Shown: piece by piece, positions 18,372 through 26,918 of the stretch
Position numbering within the stretch: position 1 is the stretch's first letter
How the letters are laid out: the number at the start of each line of letters is the position of its first letter
Translations under genes and position numbers: made by a program
Notes under the pieces: model-generated
The model's database searches: none
Told to the model about the DNA's origin: nothing
What the model saw: the letters and a program-made list of their open reading frames with translations, nothing else
DNA from: Psychrobacter sp. 5A.1
GTDB lineage: Bacteria > Pseudomonadota > Gammaproteobacteria > Pseudomonadales > Moraxellaceae
DNA length: 48,495 bases
Direction of reading: 5' to 3'
Assembly (NCBI RefSeq): GCF_030407455.1
Contig: NZ_JASDDJ010000024.1
Span: 1-48,495, forward strand

Positions 18372-19814
18372 TTATGCTGACTTTTGTAAGGCAACAAAAC
18401 AATCTTGCAGACTCTGAGCTTGGGTCATCTCATACAAAGCCAATTCATCTTGAACGTGAGTACCCAGTGCTTTTTCAAAATCCTGCTGATTTGAATTTCC
18501 CTCATAGCTACTTTGTTTATCACCACGTAGATTCGACTGAAAAATTCCTGCCGCACTCACAGGTAAAAAATCTTCGTAAACAATAGGCTCAATACGTATC
18601 ACGTTTTTTTCGATCAGCTCGATAATCGCAGATTTGGACTCCGCCATCTCCAAGCTCGTGAGCTGCAAGTCAGTATTGCTGTTATCCACGGGTTGATAAT
18701 AAAAATACGCCAAGCCTTCGCTATGTAGCGTTTGATAGTCATCAGGGAATGCAGCAAATGTCGCCTCTAAAATCTGATAATACTGTGAGGCATTGGCTTC
18801 ATTTGGGGTCACCCCTAGCTGGTTACGAGCATCGTTAAGCAACTGGTCATATAATGCTCTACCCTTTGGCGTTAATGCGACTCCACGTTGCTCAACTTCT
18901 CCGAAGCGTGCAGTGTGATAGCCTTGCTCATAGCCACCATTTGAGTCACATGTATTGGCAACTTTAAAGCTCACAGCCTCTTCTAACGCTTTGAAACTTG
19001 TTTGTCTTAGTAAGATCGGACAAGCTCTTCGTGGTGGTCCTTCGATAATGGCTTTTGACGGTATGCCTGCTGCTTGCATCTCATGTTGCACCACATCGAT
19101 GTCCAATGTTCTAGGCGTCAAATGGTTAATATGAGGGCCTTTAAAGCCAACCACATCAGCAATAAGCGGATGCTGATGTAATAGCCGCTGGTATAGCTCT
19201 TTTGACACAGGGGTACTGTCATGCCAGCGAAACGTTTCTAGTGCCTCAACGACGAACTGCTGGCCTGCTTGCTTGCTCAAACCACCTTGCGCTTCAAAAG
19301 ACTCGATAAGCTCGATGACAGTATCAGTAAAAATATTGCGGCGGGCCAATGCTGCTACGGCCTCTTCTTTGAGCGTTTCATCACCAATGAGATCTAAACG
19401 TAACAATGACGTAAACACTCGAAAGGGGCTTTTACTCAATGACGCTGCATCAGTCGCTCGAAATGCGGTGGAGTGTACGGGCACACCAGCTGGGGCCAAA
19501 TCATAGTAGCCCACAGGATACATACCCATCACTGCAAACAATCGACGCATCATACTAAGCTCATCAGCAGTACCCACTCTAATGGCACCGTGGCGCTCCA
19601 TACTGAGCCTATCCATTTCGCCAGTATGCTCAAGCTGCGCTTTAAGATCAGGTTGAGCAGCTAAAACCTCGGTGTTCACGTCAGTGACCAAACCAACAAG
19701 ATCGCCATATAACGGCACTTCTGCTTGGTACATCGCTGACATGGCCACAGAAAACTGATGGCGAATATCATCGCTACTCATAAAATCACTACTCATAAAA
19801 CTGTTATTGTTCAT
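18372..19814 (-). CDS. hglS: 2-oxoadipate dioxygenase/decarboxylase (DUF1338)
   Basis: A 480-residue DUF1338 (YdcJ) protein. The founding member, Pseudomonas putida HglS, is an Fe(II) enzyme that converts 2-oxoadipate, O2 and water to D-2-hydroxyglutarate and CO2 in lysine breakdown. The residues known from HglS can be placed: His75 and Arg79 in ERHGAIRVG (HglS H70/R74), His231 in INHLTPRT (H226), and a Glu in FGEVEQRG (306 or 308; E294). The start is ATG with AAGGA. The first codons contain a short duplication (MSSDFMSSDD). It lies 69 bp after the aminotransferase and 111 bp before the FAD dehydrogenase, consistent with one operon. Confidence 0.85.
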   Translation of the reverse strand: MNNNSFMSSDFMSSDDIRHQFSVAMSAMYQAEVPLYGDLVGLVTDVNTEVLAAQPDLKAQLEHTGEMDRLSMERHGAIRVGTADELSMMRRLFAVMGMYPVGYYDLAPAGVPVHSTAFRATDAASLSKSPFRVFTSLLRLDLIGDETLKEEAVAALARRNIFTDTVIELIESFEAQGGLSKQAGQQFVVEALETFRWHDSTPVSKELYQRLLHQHPLIADVVGFKGPHINHLTPRTLDIDVVQHEMQAAGIPSKAIIEGPPRRACPILLRQTSFKALEEAVSFKVANTCDSNGGYEQGYHTARFGEVEQRGVALTPKGRALYDQLLNDARNQLGVTPNEANASQYYQILEATFAAFPDDYQTLHSEGLAYFYYQPVDNSNTDLQLTSLEMAESKSAIIELIEKNVIRIEPIVYEDFLPVSAAGIFQSNLRGDKQSSYEGNSNQQDFEKALGTHVQDELALYEMTQAQSLQDCFVALQKSA

Positions 19815-19883
19815 AGATATTTATCCTTTTTATAGCTACTGAGAGAGCCTATTGCTGGTAACTCATTTATTAGTAATTTGTGC

Positions 19884-21161
19884 TTAAGACCAGTCGACTG
19901 GATTTTGATTAGGAATCGTACGTAATACGTCTCTTAAAATATCAAGGCCAGCTTGTAGCGTTTCAGGCTCAATGGTCAGCGGTGGTAACAATCGAATGAT
20001 ATGACGGTGCTTGCCACTTGGCATAAGCAGTAAGCCTCGCTTTCGTGCTTGGGTTAGTACGTGAGTCATCACACTAGGATGAGAGCCATACTCCGCATGA
20101 CGCAGCTCAATACCACGCATCGCCCCAATACCCGTGAGACCATACAGCCAAGGGCAAACGCCTTCCGCCTGCCATTGCGCGATACTTGTTTCAATCACTT
20201 GCGCATAGTGCTTCGCAGATGCCCATATCTCATCCTCTTGCATGATGTCTATCGTGGCATTTGCCGCTGCACACGCCACTGGATTACCAGAGTACGTACC
20301 GCCCAAACTGCCTTTAGGCAGGCCATTTATGACACTGGCCTTGCCTACAACCGCACCTAAGGGCAAGCCGCCTGCGATACTTTTGCCCAGCAGTATCATA
20401 TCTGGCTCAATGCCCAAATGTGAAAAGGCAAAAGGTGAACCAGTACGCCCATAGCCTGATTGGATCTCATCCATAATCAGCAAGATACCGTGCTCATCAC
20501 AAAAGGCGCGCAGGTACTGAGCAAAAGAGCGCGACATTAATTGAAACCCGCCCTCCCCTTGTATGGGCTCTGCGATAATCGCCCCAATATTATTGATGTC
20601 AGTTTCTACTTCAAACAAACGATTTAATGCATCGATTGCCTGTTGGTCGCTCACCTCATTATCTGGACTAGGGAAAGGAATGTGATAGACACTGCCGGCT
20701 AACGGCCCCAATCCTCGCTTGTAAGGAGCAACTTTACCATTCAAGTTGACAGCAGCAAGTGTCCGTCCATGGAACCCACCATCAAACGCAATGACACCGA
20801 CGCGCTGGGTTTTGAGACGGGCAATTTTTATGGCGTTTTCTGTGGCTTCCGCACCAGAATTGGTGAGCATGCCCGAGAGCTCACCACTGATAGGAATGAG
20901 CTCGCACAATCGTGGCATGAAGGTTTGATAGGGAGTGTGAGCAGCTGCATTGTAAGCATAATGAATGAGCGATTGGGTTTGATTGATAATGGCCGTCACG
21001 ATGTGAGGGTGGCAATGTCCGAAGTTCAAGACGCCAATACCACCCACAAAATCAATATAGCATTGGTCGTTATTATCCCAAACTTTTGCATTTTTACCTT
21101 TGGTTACGGTGATGGGATGCACCATCGTAAAAGCATCAGTAACGTTGTATAGCTTATCCAT
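19884..21161 (-). CDS. Class-III aminotransferase, probable 2-aminoadipate aminotransferase
   Basis: A 425-residue PLP enzyme of the GabT/ornithine aminotransferase type. It has NSGAEATENAIK (about 101-112), the PLP-aspartate region DEIQSGYGRTG (231-241) and the Schiff-base Lys260 in LLGKSIAGGLPLG. The frame stays open to 21275, but the ATG at 21161 (MDKLYN) has an AAGAG site and gives the family length. On its own it would be called 4-aminobutyrate aminotransferase. A P. putida protein of this family (PP_4108) is reported to transaminate 2-aminoadipate, and the downstream HglS-type gene favours that substrate here. The product would be 2-oxoadipate. Confidence 0.8.
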   Translation of the reverse strand: MDKLYNVTDAFTMVHPITVTKGKNAKVWDNNDQCYIDFVGGIGVLNFGHCHPHIVTAIINQTQSLIHYAYNAAAHTPYQTFMPRLCELIPISGELSGMLTNSGAEATENAIKIARLKTQRVGVIAFDGGFHGRTLAAVNLNGKVAPYKRGLGPLAGSVYHIPFPSPDNEVSDQQAIDALNRLFEVETDINNIGAIIAEPIQGEGGFQLMSRSFAQYLRAFCDEHGILLIMDEIQSGYGRTGSPFAFSHLGIEPDMILLGKSIAGGLPLGAVVGKASVINGLPKGSLGGTYSGNPVACAAANATIDIMQEDEIWASAKHYAQVIETSIAQWQAEGVCPWLYGLTGIGAMRGIELRHAEYGSHPSVMTHVLTQARKRGLLLMPSGKHRHIIRLLPPLTIEPETLQAGLDILRDVLRTIPNQNPVDWS

Positions 21162-21439
21162 TAAGAGTCTCTTATCTTCCTTAAATGTGACCCTCATTTC
21201 AGCAAAACCTGATGCACTCAGCAAACGAATAATAGTTGTGCTTTCATTCCTTTTCGTCATTGTGGTAAAAATCAAAGCTAAAACAAGAAAGACCTAAGCA
21301 TAAATATATGTTCAATCAAAGTCTTATGAAGCCTTTCAACAAATTCCAATTAAACACACTTGCACTGATTACTATCGATTAGCGGTAAATATTTATCTGA
21401 CCAACAAGCACGATTCGTTTTTTAACGGTTCAATATGCC

Positions 21440-22351
21440 CTAAGTTTCAAGATAAGCAGATATCCAATTTATAATGACTTTTATTCTGTGTGATTCACCA
21501 AGTGATAATGGATAGGTCATATAATAAGACCCTCTGCCTTTTGCAGCATAATCCCATGCGGTGACCAGCGCCCCTGACTGCAGCTCACGCTCTACCAAGC
21601 GTAGCGGTACCAGCGCGAGACCATACCCCAATAATGCCGCTGATATACATGCCTGAAACGTATCAAAACGTGGGCCAACGAACGTCGTGTTAACACTGAT
21701 ATCCTGTTGATCAAAATACTCATGCCATGCATTTAAGCGTGAGTTGAGGTGCAATAAGGTACAATTAGCGACAGTGCTCGTGAAGGGTTTTTCGTCTTTT
21801 AAATAATCAGGATGACAGACAGCCACACTGTATTCATCAAACAGCTTAATCGCTTCCATGCCACCCCAAATACCCGTACCATACAAAAACGCGATATCGA
21901 CATTTTGGTCTTCAGAGAAAAACGGTCCAACCTGTTCTTTGATTTCTACGTTGATTAAAGGATGCGCCTCATTGAACCCACTCAACGCAGGAATGAGCCA
22001 GCGTGAACAAAACGTTGGGTGCGAGACAATTCTCAACACCTCAGTATTATCACTGTGCGACACTAAGTTGGTCGTTGCCATCTCGATATGTTTTAGTATA
22101 TCTAGCACATCCAGATAATACATCTTGCCAGCAGGCGTCAATGAGATTTTTTGCGGTGTTCGATAAAACAGAGCAATATTTAGCACTTCCTCTAGCTGCG
22201 CGACTTGCTTACTGATGGCGCTTTGAGTCATGTGCATCTCTTGCGCGGCATTGGTAAAACTTAAGTGTCTAGCCGCTGTCTCAAAACATTGTAAAGCTTT
22301 GGTGGAAGGATATTTTCTAAAATCTAGCGAACTGTTGGTATCCGTTTTCAT
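21440..22351 (-). CDS. LysR-family regulator (GcvA-like)
   Basis: A 303-residue protein. The N-terminal helix-turn-helix has FETAARHLSFTNAAQEMHMT and SAISKQVAQLEE (about 23-58), and the effector-binding domain covers about 95-300. The opening 'ALQCFETAARHLSFTNAA' is typical of the GcvA/AmpR-like subgroup that often controls amino acid metabolism. It lies upstream of, and co-directional with, the aminotransferase-hglS-dehydrogenase genes (278-bp gap) and divergent from the symporter gene. Either set could be its target. Confidence 0.85.
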   Translation of the reverse strand: MKTDTNSSLDFRKYPSTKALQCFETAARHLSFTNAAQEMHMTQSAISKQVAQLEEVLNIALFYRTPQKISLTPAGKMYYLDVLDILKHIEMATTNLVSHSDNTEVLRIVSHPTFCSRWLIPALSGFNEAHPLINVEIKEQVGPFFSEDQNVDIAFLYGTGIWGGMEAIKLFDEYSVAVCHPDYLKDEKPFTSTVANCTLLHLNSRLNAWHEYFDQQDISVNTTFVGPRFDTFQACISAALLGYGLALVPLRLVERELQSGALVTAWDYAAKGRGSYYMTYPLSLGESHRIKVIINWISAYLET

Positions 22352-22797
22352 AACTTATTTTTAAATCCAAAATAGTAATTGTGGTTAAGGTCTGCTGGTA
22401 TAATCCTGCCTCGCTTGCTGTGTACAAAACACTCCAAAGGCTGTAAAACCTATCCCAACCATCCTGTATCCGCTTTAAATTGATCGACTATATATCAAGT
22501 AAAGCGCCTAAGCATTCGCTAAAAATAGGCGCACATTCCTCCATTAGTAAGAAAAAAAGGAATGCTCGCCATCATTTAATTCGCTTGTTTCAGTGATTGT
22601 TGGTGTTTAGTATCCTTACCTTAAGGAAAAATTCTAATATCACATGTCTGAAAACTGACAGCATCCGTATCAAGCCAAAGCGTTTGAATCATACAGGACT
22701 GGACAATGGAATGTCTAAAATCGAAATATTCTCTTGCCCATCTCGACATATCCTTTTAAAAGTCAGTGACAGATATTGTAAATAACAGGAGATAGTA
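22352..22797. other. Divergent promoter region between LysR and symporter genes
   Basis: This 446-bp AT-rich gap must contain the start sites of both divergent genes. On the plus strand an extended -10-like TGGTATAAT lies at 22396-22404, about 390 bases ahead of the symporter ATG. No -35 at clear spacing was seen. A 62-codon frame at 22597-22785 has no recognisable homology or good start context, and I do not call it a gene. Confidence 0.35.
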
Positions 22798-24093
22798 ATG
22801 GGAATAATTTGGCGTTGGTATACCAGCATGTCATTCATGGTAAAAATGACGGGCGGCTTTTTAATAGGTATCTTTTTGGCACTGGTACTGGGCGAGCACA
22901 GTAGTTTTCTGTCACCGCTTGGAACCCTGTTTTTAAACTTATTAAAAATGGTCGTGATACCTCTTGTTCTTTTCTCTTTGATGGTCGCCGTCAATCACTC
23001 CAACCCTAAAGAGCTCGGTCGTATAGGGCTAAAAATATTCCCCTTTTATATCGTCTCAACGGGTATTGCGGTGGTCGTTGGTATTATTTTGGCAAAAATG
23101 ACCAATCCTGGTGCAGGATTTTCGTTGCCCACCGCCGTCACTATGGACGCCCCTGCCCGCCCGTCTTTCATTGATACCTTACTGAATATGGTACCCAGCA
23201 ATATTTTCCATGCTTTTGCTCAAGGTGATATTCTCGCTGTCGTATTTGTCGCGGTTATCTCTGGATTGGCTATTTTATTCATGCGCCATTCGGCAGATGA
23301 GAAGCAACAAGAAATGGGCGATTTTTTATTCAGACTGCTCGAAGCTTGCAACGAAGTCGTCTCCAAAATACTAAGCGGTATTCTATTATATGCACCGATT
23401 GGTGTATTGGGCATCACTGCCAATACCTTTGGTACGCAAGGATTGGACGTCGTTATTGCGCTGGGTAAATTTATTGGTACGTCATACCTTGGCGTCATCA
23501 TATTGGTGGGGGTTGTGTTCCCAATCATGTTGAAACTGTTTGGCGTGAAAGTCATTCAATTCTATAAAAACATCAAAGAAGCGGCCTTTACCTCATTTGT
23601 GACCAGCAGTAGTCTGAGCACGCTACCGATTACCATTAAATGTGCAGAAAAAGCAGGTATTGGTGAGCGTGTTGCCAAACTGACATTGCCTATTGGCGCA
23701 ACCGTAAATATGAATGGGACGGCATTACGTTTTGGTGTCGCTGTTATTTTTGCAGCAGAAATCATGGGCATGTCACTGTCGGTACCTGAATTGGCCACCA
23801 TTGTCATCATTGGCACTATGGCTGCGATTGGTACGGCTGGTGTGCCAGGTGCTGGATTAATCGGTATGTCTATCGTCTTTACCCAAGCGGGATTGCCTAT
23901 TGAAATCGTTGCGCTCACCGCAGGTATCAATATTTTGGTCGATATGATCTTCACCTTTGGCAACGTCGTTGGTGATTTAGTGGGCGCCAAAATAGTAGAT
24001 CAGACTGAGAAAAAAAGTGTTTTTGGCACCTTCGCTGGTGATAAAACAATGCCTCAAACGGACCGTTCAAACTTAGTCGCTACCGACACGTAA
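22798..24093 (+). CDS. DAACS-family sodium/proton:amino acid symporter
   Basis: A 431-residue GltP/GltT-fold transporter with eight helices and two hairpins. The hairpin-1 serine stretch is TSSSLSTLPITIKC. Helix 7 carries NMNGTALRF where glutamate/aspartate carriers have NMDGT. Hairpin 2 has AGVPGAG, and helix 8 reads DMIFTFGNVVGD. In GltPh the corresponding helix-8 stretch is DMGRTMVNVTGD, where Arg397 holds the acidic side chain. Here that Arg is Phe, while the Asp that contacts the amino group and the Asn are kept. This suggests an amino acid that is not acidic. The ATG has AGGAG. The gene ends at a strong terminator. Confidence 0.85.
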   Translation: MGIIWRWYTSMSFMVKMTGGFLIGIFLALVLGEHSSFLSPLGTLFLNLLKMVVIPLVLFSLMVAVNHSNPKELGRIGLKIFPFYIVSTGIAVVVGIILAKMTNPGAGFSLPTAVTMDAPARPSFIDTLLNMVPSNIFHAFAQGDILAVVFVAVISGLAILFMRHSADEKQQEMGDFLFRLLEACNEVVSKILSGILLYAPIGVLGITANTFGTQGLDVVIALGKFIGTSYLGVIILVGVVFPIMLKLFGVKVIQFYKNIKEAAFTSFVTSSSLSTLPITIKCAEKAGIGERVAKLTLPIGATVNMNGTALRFGVAVIFAAEIMGMSLSVPELATIVIIGTMAAIGTAGVPGAGLIGMSIVFTQAGLPIEIVALTAGINILVDMIFTFGNVVGDLVGAKIVDQTEKKSVFGTFAGDKTMPQTDRSNLVATDT

Positions 24094-24105
24094 AATAAGC
24101 ACATT

Positions 24106-24150
24106 AAAAAACCCTTCACGCTATAAAAAGTTAGCATGAAGGGTTTTTTT
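24106..24150. terminator. Bidirectional rho-independent terminator
   Basis: AAAAAACCCTTCA-CGCTA pairs with TAGCATGAAGGGTTTTTTT around a short AT loop. It sits 12 bases after the symporter stop (24093) and 14 bases before the stop of the convergent TonB receptor gene. A-run and T-run on the two flanks allow use from both sides. Confidence 0.92.
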
Positions 24151-24164
24151 AATGCGTTGGTTTT

Positions 24165-26540
24165 TTAGTAATCGACGGTATAGCTTAGACCATAAGTCGT
24201 GCCCGAGGCAGGTAAGCGGTTCAAGTCACCAAACGTGGTTTGATGATAGACCGTTAGATAGTCTTTATTGAGTAAGTTATAAATACCATAACCTACTCGG
24301 CCGACTGGCATTTTTACTTGTCCTAACACATCAAGTGTCATATAGCCTGTCACAGGTAATGCACTAGAGTCAGCGTCTTTTTGTTGATCCTTAAAGGCTC
24401 TATCATCACCGCCCATCGCCAGTGCTTGCAGACGTATGTTGCTGCCTTCATCAAAGTTATATTGAGCAAATGCAGTGCCTTTTAGCGGTGTCAAACGCAC
24501 GGCATCCAGCTCCAGCCAGTCACCATCTTTGTCATATTGACCACGGGTATAGGCCACACTACCGCCCACTTGCCATTTATCACTAATGTCATGGCTGAGC
24601 GACCCTTCAACGCCATAGATGCGCTCATCGGTATCGACAACCTCGACAGTATAGCTGTCTGTAAAGCGTACTACTTTATCTGATTCGTTATAAAAACCAC
24701 TCAAACGGGCAGCGGTATCGCCATGTTTGCCCTGCCAGCCAAACTCATAGTTGTTAATCGCAATTGGTTGTACGTTGTCTGAATTGACCACAAATCCTGC
24801 ACGCACATCACGCAGCGCACGTTGTATATCTGCGGTGGTAAACCCTTGTGAAAAATTGGCAAAGACTTGGTCATTTGGTGTTAGCTGATAGCTCGTACCG
24901 ATGTTGAACAAGGTTTTGTCATGGTCGGTGTTGCCTTTTTCTACGGTTCCTGCTTGATAGTCAATGCCATAAGCTGCGCTTGTTCCGCTGATAAGAGGAT
25001 CATTAAAATACTCTTCAAGCAGTTGCTCATAGATAGGCGTGAAGGCCTTGGTTTCTGCTTTGAGCTTTTGGTAACGCACGCCAGCACTGGTATGCCACTT
25101 ATCCGTCAAGTCTACATCCGCATTGACAAAAGCGCCCCATTTATCAATGGTGGTATCTGGTCCGCCGTTATAGCTAAGGCCATTTGGCTGAGCGCTTAGA
25201 CCGTTGCTGGCCTTAAATTTATTTAAGTCTTGTCCGTCGTAAGTTTGCTCGCTTTTTTCGCGCTCAATATCCACACCATAGCTAAACAGTGTCTTTTTAC
25301 CCGCGATTTCACTATCTGTTTGCATAGCAGCACGCAAACCCATGACTTCGATATCCGCTTCTGACTGAGTCACAAATACGGCGGCATTTTTAAGCTTTTT
25401 CAGCGTGGCTTTGTCAGTAAGGCCATTCGCCTGCCATACTTCAGCTGCTTGGCTTCCTGCACTTTTGGCAGAAGGATAAAAACGGCCTTTTTCGTCACGA
25501 TAATAACCAGTAACACTCAGATTTGAGCCTGCAATATCATCATTATTATAGTTTAGGTTGACTGATGTCTTAGTCGTATAAGGCTCGTTTTTTACATTCG
25601 CGCCATCAATAGCTTTTAGAGAGGGTGTCTCGCCAAATAATACGCCTAAACCCTTACCATAGTCTGGGCCATAGTCGGTGTCCTGCTCATCTTTATAATA
25701 AGTCACGGCGAGATCAAGACGTTGGCTATCAGTGAGCTCCATACCTAAGCTACCGTTCACACTCAAAGCTTTGGTATCTTGTTGATCCGTTTGGTTGGCG
25801 TCTGGGCTGATACGATCGCCATGACTATCAAACTTGCCGCCTTTGCTATCATAGTCGACATCTAAACGCCCATAAACCCGCTCGCCACCATATCCTAAAG
25901 TTTGCCCTACGTGATAACCCAATGAGTCTGACTCAAAATCTCGGCTGCTACTGATGCCGACTCTGGTCTGTCTGATCGGGCCATAACCCACGAGAGATTT
26001 TGTCACAAGGTTGATAAGACCACCTGCCGCGCCAGCACCATAGATACTGGTAGCACCCGAGAGCACTTCTACCCGCTCAAGCTGCGCAGGATCAATACTG
26101 TTTAGCTCGCGTGATAGGCTACGTGAGCTGCTCAACGGCACACCATTCAACAAAAACTGCACAGGGCGGCCATGCATGGTGGTGCCGTAGTTACTGGTTG
26201 AGCCGCTACTCGCCCCCAAGCTCGGAACCAGCTGTGCCAATATGTCGCCAGTGGTACGGTCACCCGTGGCTTGCATCTGAATCTCGTTTTCAGTAATCAC
26301 TTGCGTGACGGCTGGCATCTCACTGATTTTTTGCGCCAGCGCAGTCCCCGTTCTGGCTTGTGCAGTGACGTTTATGGCGTCTAAAGTCACATTGGGTGTC
26401 TCAGTTGATGCTGCACTCAAAGCCAGCTCTGCTGAAGTATCTTCAGCCACAGATGCCGTATTATCATTGGTTTGTGCATATAACTGCTGGCTAATACAGA
26501 GGGTTAGAACGGATAGAGCAACTTGATGATGGCTTTTCAT
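24165..26540 (-). CDS. TonB-dependent ferric-siderophore receptor
   Basis: A 791-residue outer-membrane receptor. A signal peptide (about 1-22, ending LYA-QT) is followed by a Thr/Ala-rich linker and a TonB-box-like LDAINVTAQA (about 53-62). The plug domain (about 75-185) has MHGRPVQFLLNGVPL and ERVEVLSGATSIYGAGAAGG. The 22-strand barrel ends in an aromatic residue (YTVDY). Periplasmic plug binding of TonB would drive uptake of the Fe-siderophore made by the adjoining cluster. A Fur-box-like site lies about 105 bases upstream. A MITE is inserted beyond it. Confidence 0.9.
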   Translation of the reverse strand: MKSHHQVALSVLTLCISQQLYAQTNDNTASVAEDTSAELALSAASTETPNVTLDAINVTAQARTGTALAQKISEMPAVTQVITENEIQMQATGDRTTGDILAQLVPSLGASSGSTSNYGTTMHGRPVQFLLNGVPLSSSRSLSRELNSIDPAQLERVEVLSGATSIYGAGAAGGLINLVTKSLVGYGPIRQTRVGISSSRDFESDSLGYHVGQTLGYGGERVYGRLDVDYDSKGGKFDSHGDRISPDANQTDQQDTKALSVNGSLGMELTDSQRLDLAVTYYKDEQDTDYGPDYGKGLGVLFGETPSLKAIDGANVKNEPYTTKTSVNLNYNNDDIAGSNLSVTGYYRDEKGRFYPSAKSAGSQAAEVWQANGLTDKATLKKLKNAAVFVTQSEADIEVMGLRAAMQTDSEIAGKKTLFSYGVDIEREKSEQTYDGQDLNKFKASNGLSAQPNGLSYNGGPDTTIDKWGAFVNADVDLTDKWHTSAGVRYQKLKAETKAFTPIYEQLLEEYFNDPLISGTSAAYGIDYQAGTVEKGNTDHDKTLFNIGTSYQLTPNDQVFANFSQGFTTADIQRALRDVRAGFVVNSDNVQPIAINNYEFGWQGKHGDTAARLSGFYNESDKVVRFTDSYTVEVVDTDERIYGVEGSLSHDISDKWQVGGSVAYTRGQYDKDGDWLELDAVRLTPLKGTAFAQYNFDEGSNIRLQALAMGGDDRAFKDQQKDADSSALPVTGYMTLDVLGQVKMPVGRVGYGIYNLLNKDYLTVYHQTTFGDLNRLPASGTTYGLSYTVDY

Positions 26541-26542
26541 AA

Positions 26543-26569
26543 TTATTTCACTTAGGTTATTTCACTTAG
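26543..26569. repeat. Tandem duplication of a 13-bp unit just before the receptor start
   Basis: TTATTTCACTTAG occurs at 26543-26555 and again at 26557-26569, one base apart. It lies immediately 5' of the receptor ATG on the minus strand, within the ribosome-binding/5' leader zone, so copy changes would alter the leader length. Confidence 0.8.
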
Positions 26570-26644
26570 TTGGGTAGTCAAATAGTGGTATGCGTTATAT
26601 TTAGCTAATAATACTGTGTGTACTAACTTTGTGAATCGCATTCT

Positions 26645-26663
26645 AAATGATAATCGTTTTTAT
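26645..26663 (-). promoter_or_regulatory. Fur-box-like site upstream of receptor gene
   Basis: AAATGATAATCGTTTTTAT carries the TGATAATC core of the Fur consensus (GATAATGATAATCATTATC) with a degraded second half. It lies about 105 bases before the receptor ATG. This position fits iron repression of the receptor. Confidence 0.6.
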
Positions 26664-26708
26664 TTCTAGGTGTATTTACAATAATGTAAGTTTATCTTCT
26701 CATGGTAT

Positions 26709-26882
26709 TAGGATGTGTCCTCAATTCAATCGATAATTATCTAAATGGGTTAAAAATGGCTAAATCTTGCCAAATGGCGTCAAATAGCTGACTAATATCT
26801 CGATATTATCTGCGCTATTTTCCTTGTTTGACTGCAATTTATCTCATTTTTATCACCATTTTTAAAATGAGGACACGCCCTA
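26709..26882 (-). repeat. Full-length MITE between receptor and siderophore genes
   Basis: A 174-bp copy including both TA dinucleotides. The left end is GGATGTGTCCTCAATT and the right end is AAAATGAGGACACGCCC. The orientation is opposite to the copies at 35389 and 44978. It is directly abutted by a second, very short element sharing the TA at 26881-26882. Confidence 0.88.
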
Positions 26883-26918
26883 GGGTGTATCCTCATCTCA
26901 AAATAGCGACACGCCCTA
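26881..26918. repeat. 38-bp hairpin MITE derivative abutting the full-length copy
   Basis: TAGGGTGTATCCTCAT followed by a short loop and GCGACACGCCCTA: the two ends of the MITE with almost no interior. It shares its left TA with the full-length copy. Its right TA plus the neighbouring base forms the TAG stop codon of the minus-strand RraA-like gene. Confidence 0.65.

Noticed and set aside
19884..21161. GABA shunt aminotransferase (gabT)
   Set aside because: No succinate-semialdehyde dehydrogenase gene is nearby, while an HglS-type gene follows directly; retained only as an alternative.
22597..22785. 62-codon frame upstream of the symporter
   Set aside because: No ribosome-binding site, no recognisable motif, AT-rich; more likely leader or non-coding sequence.
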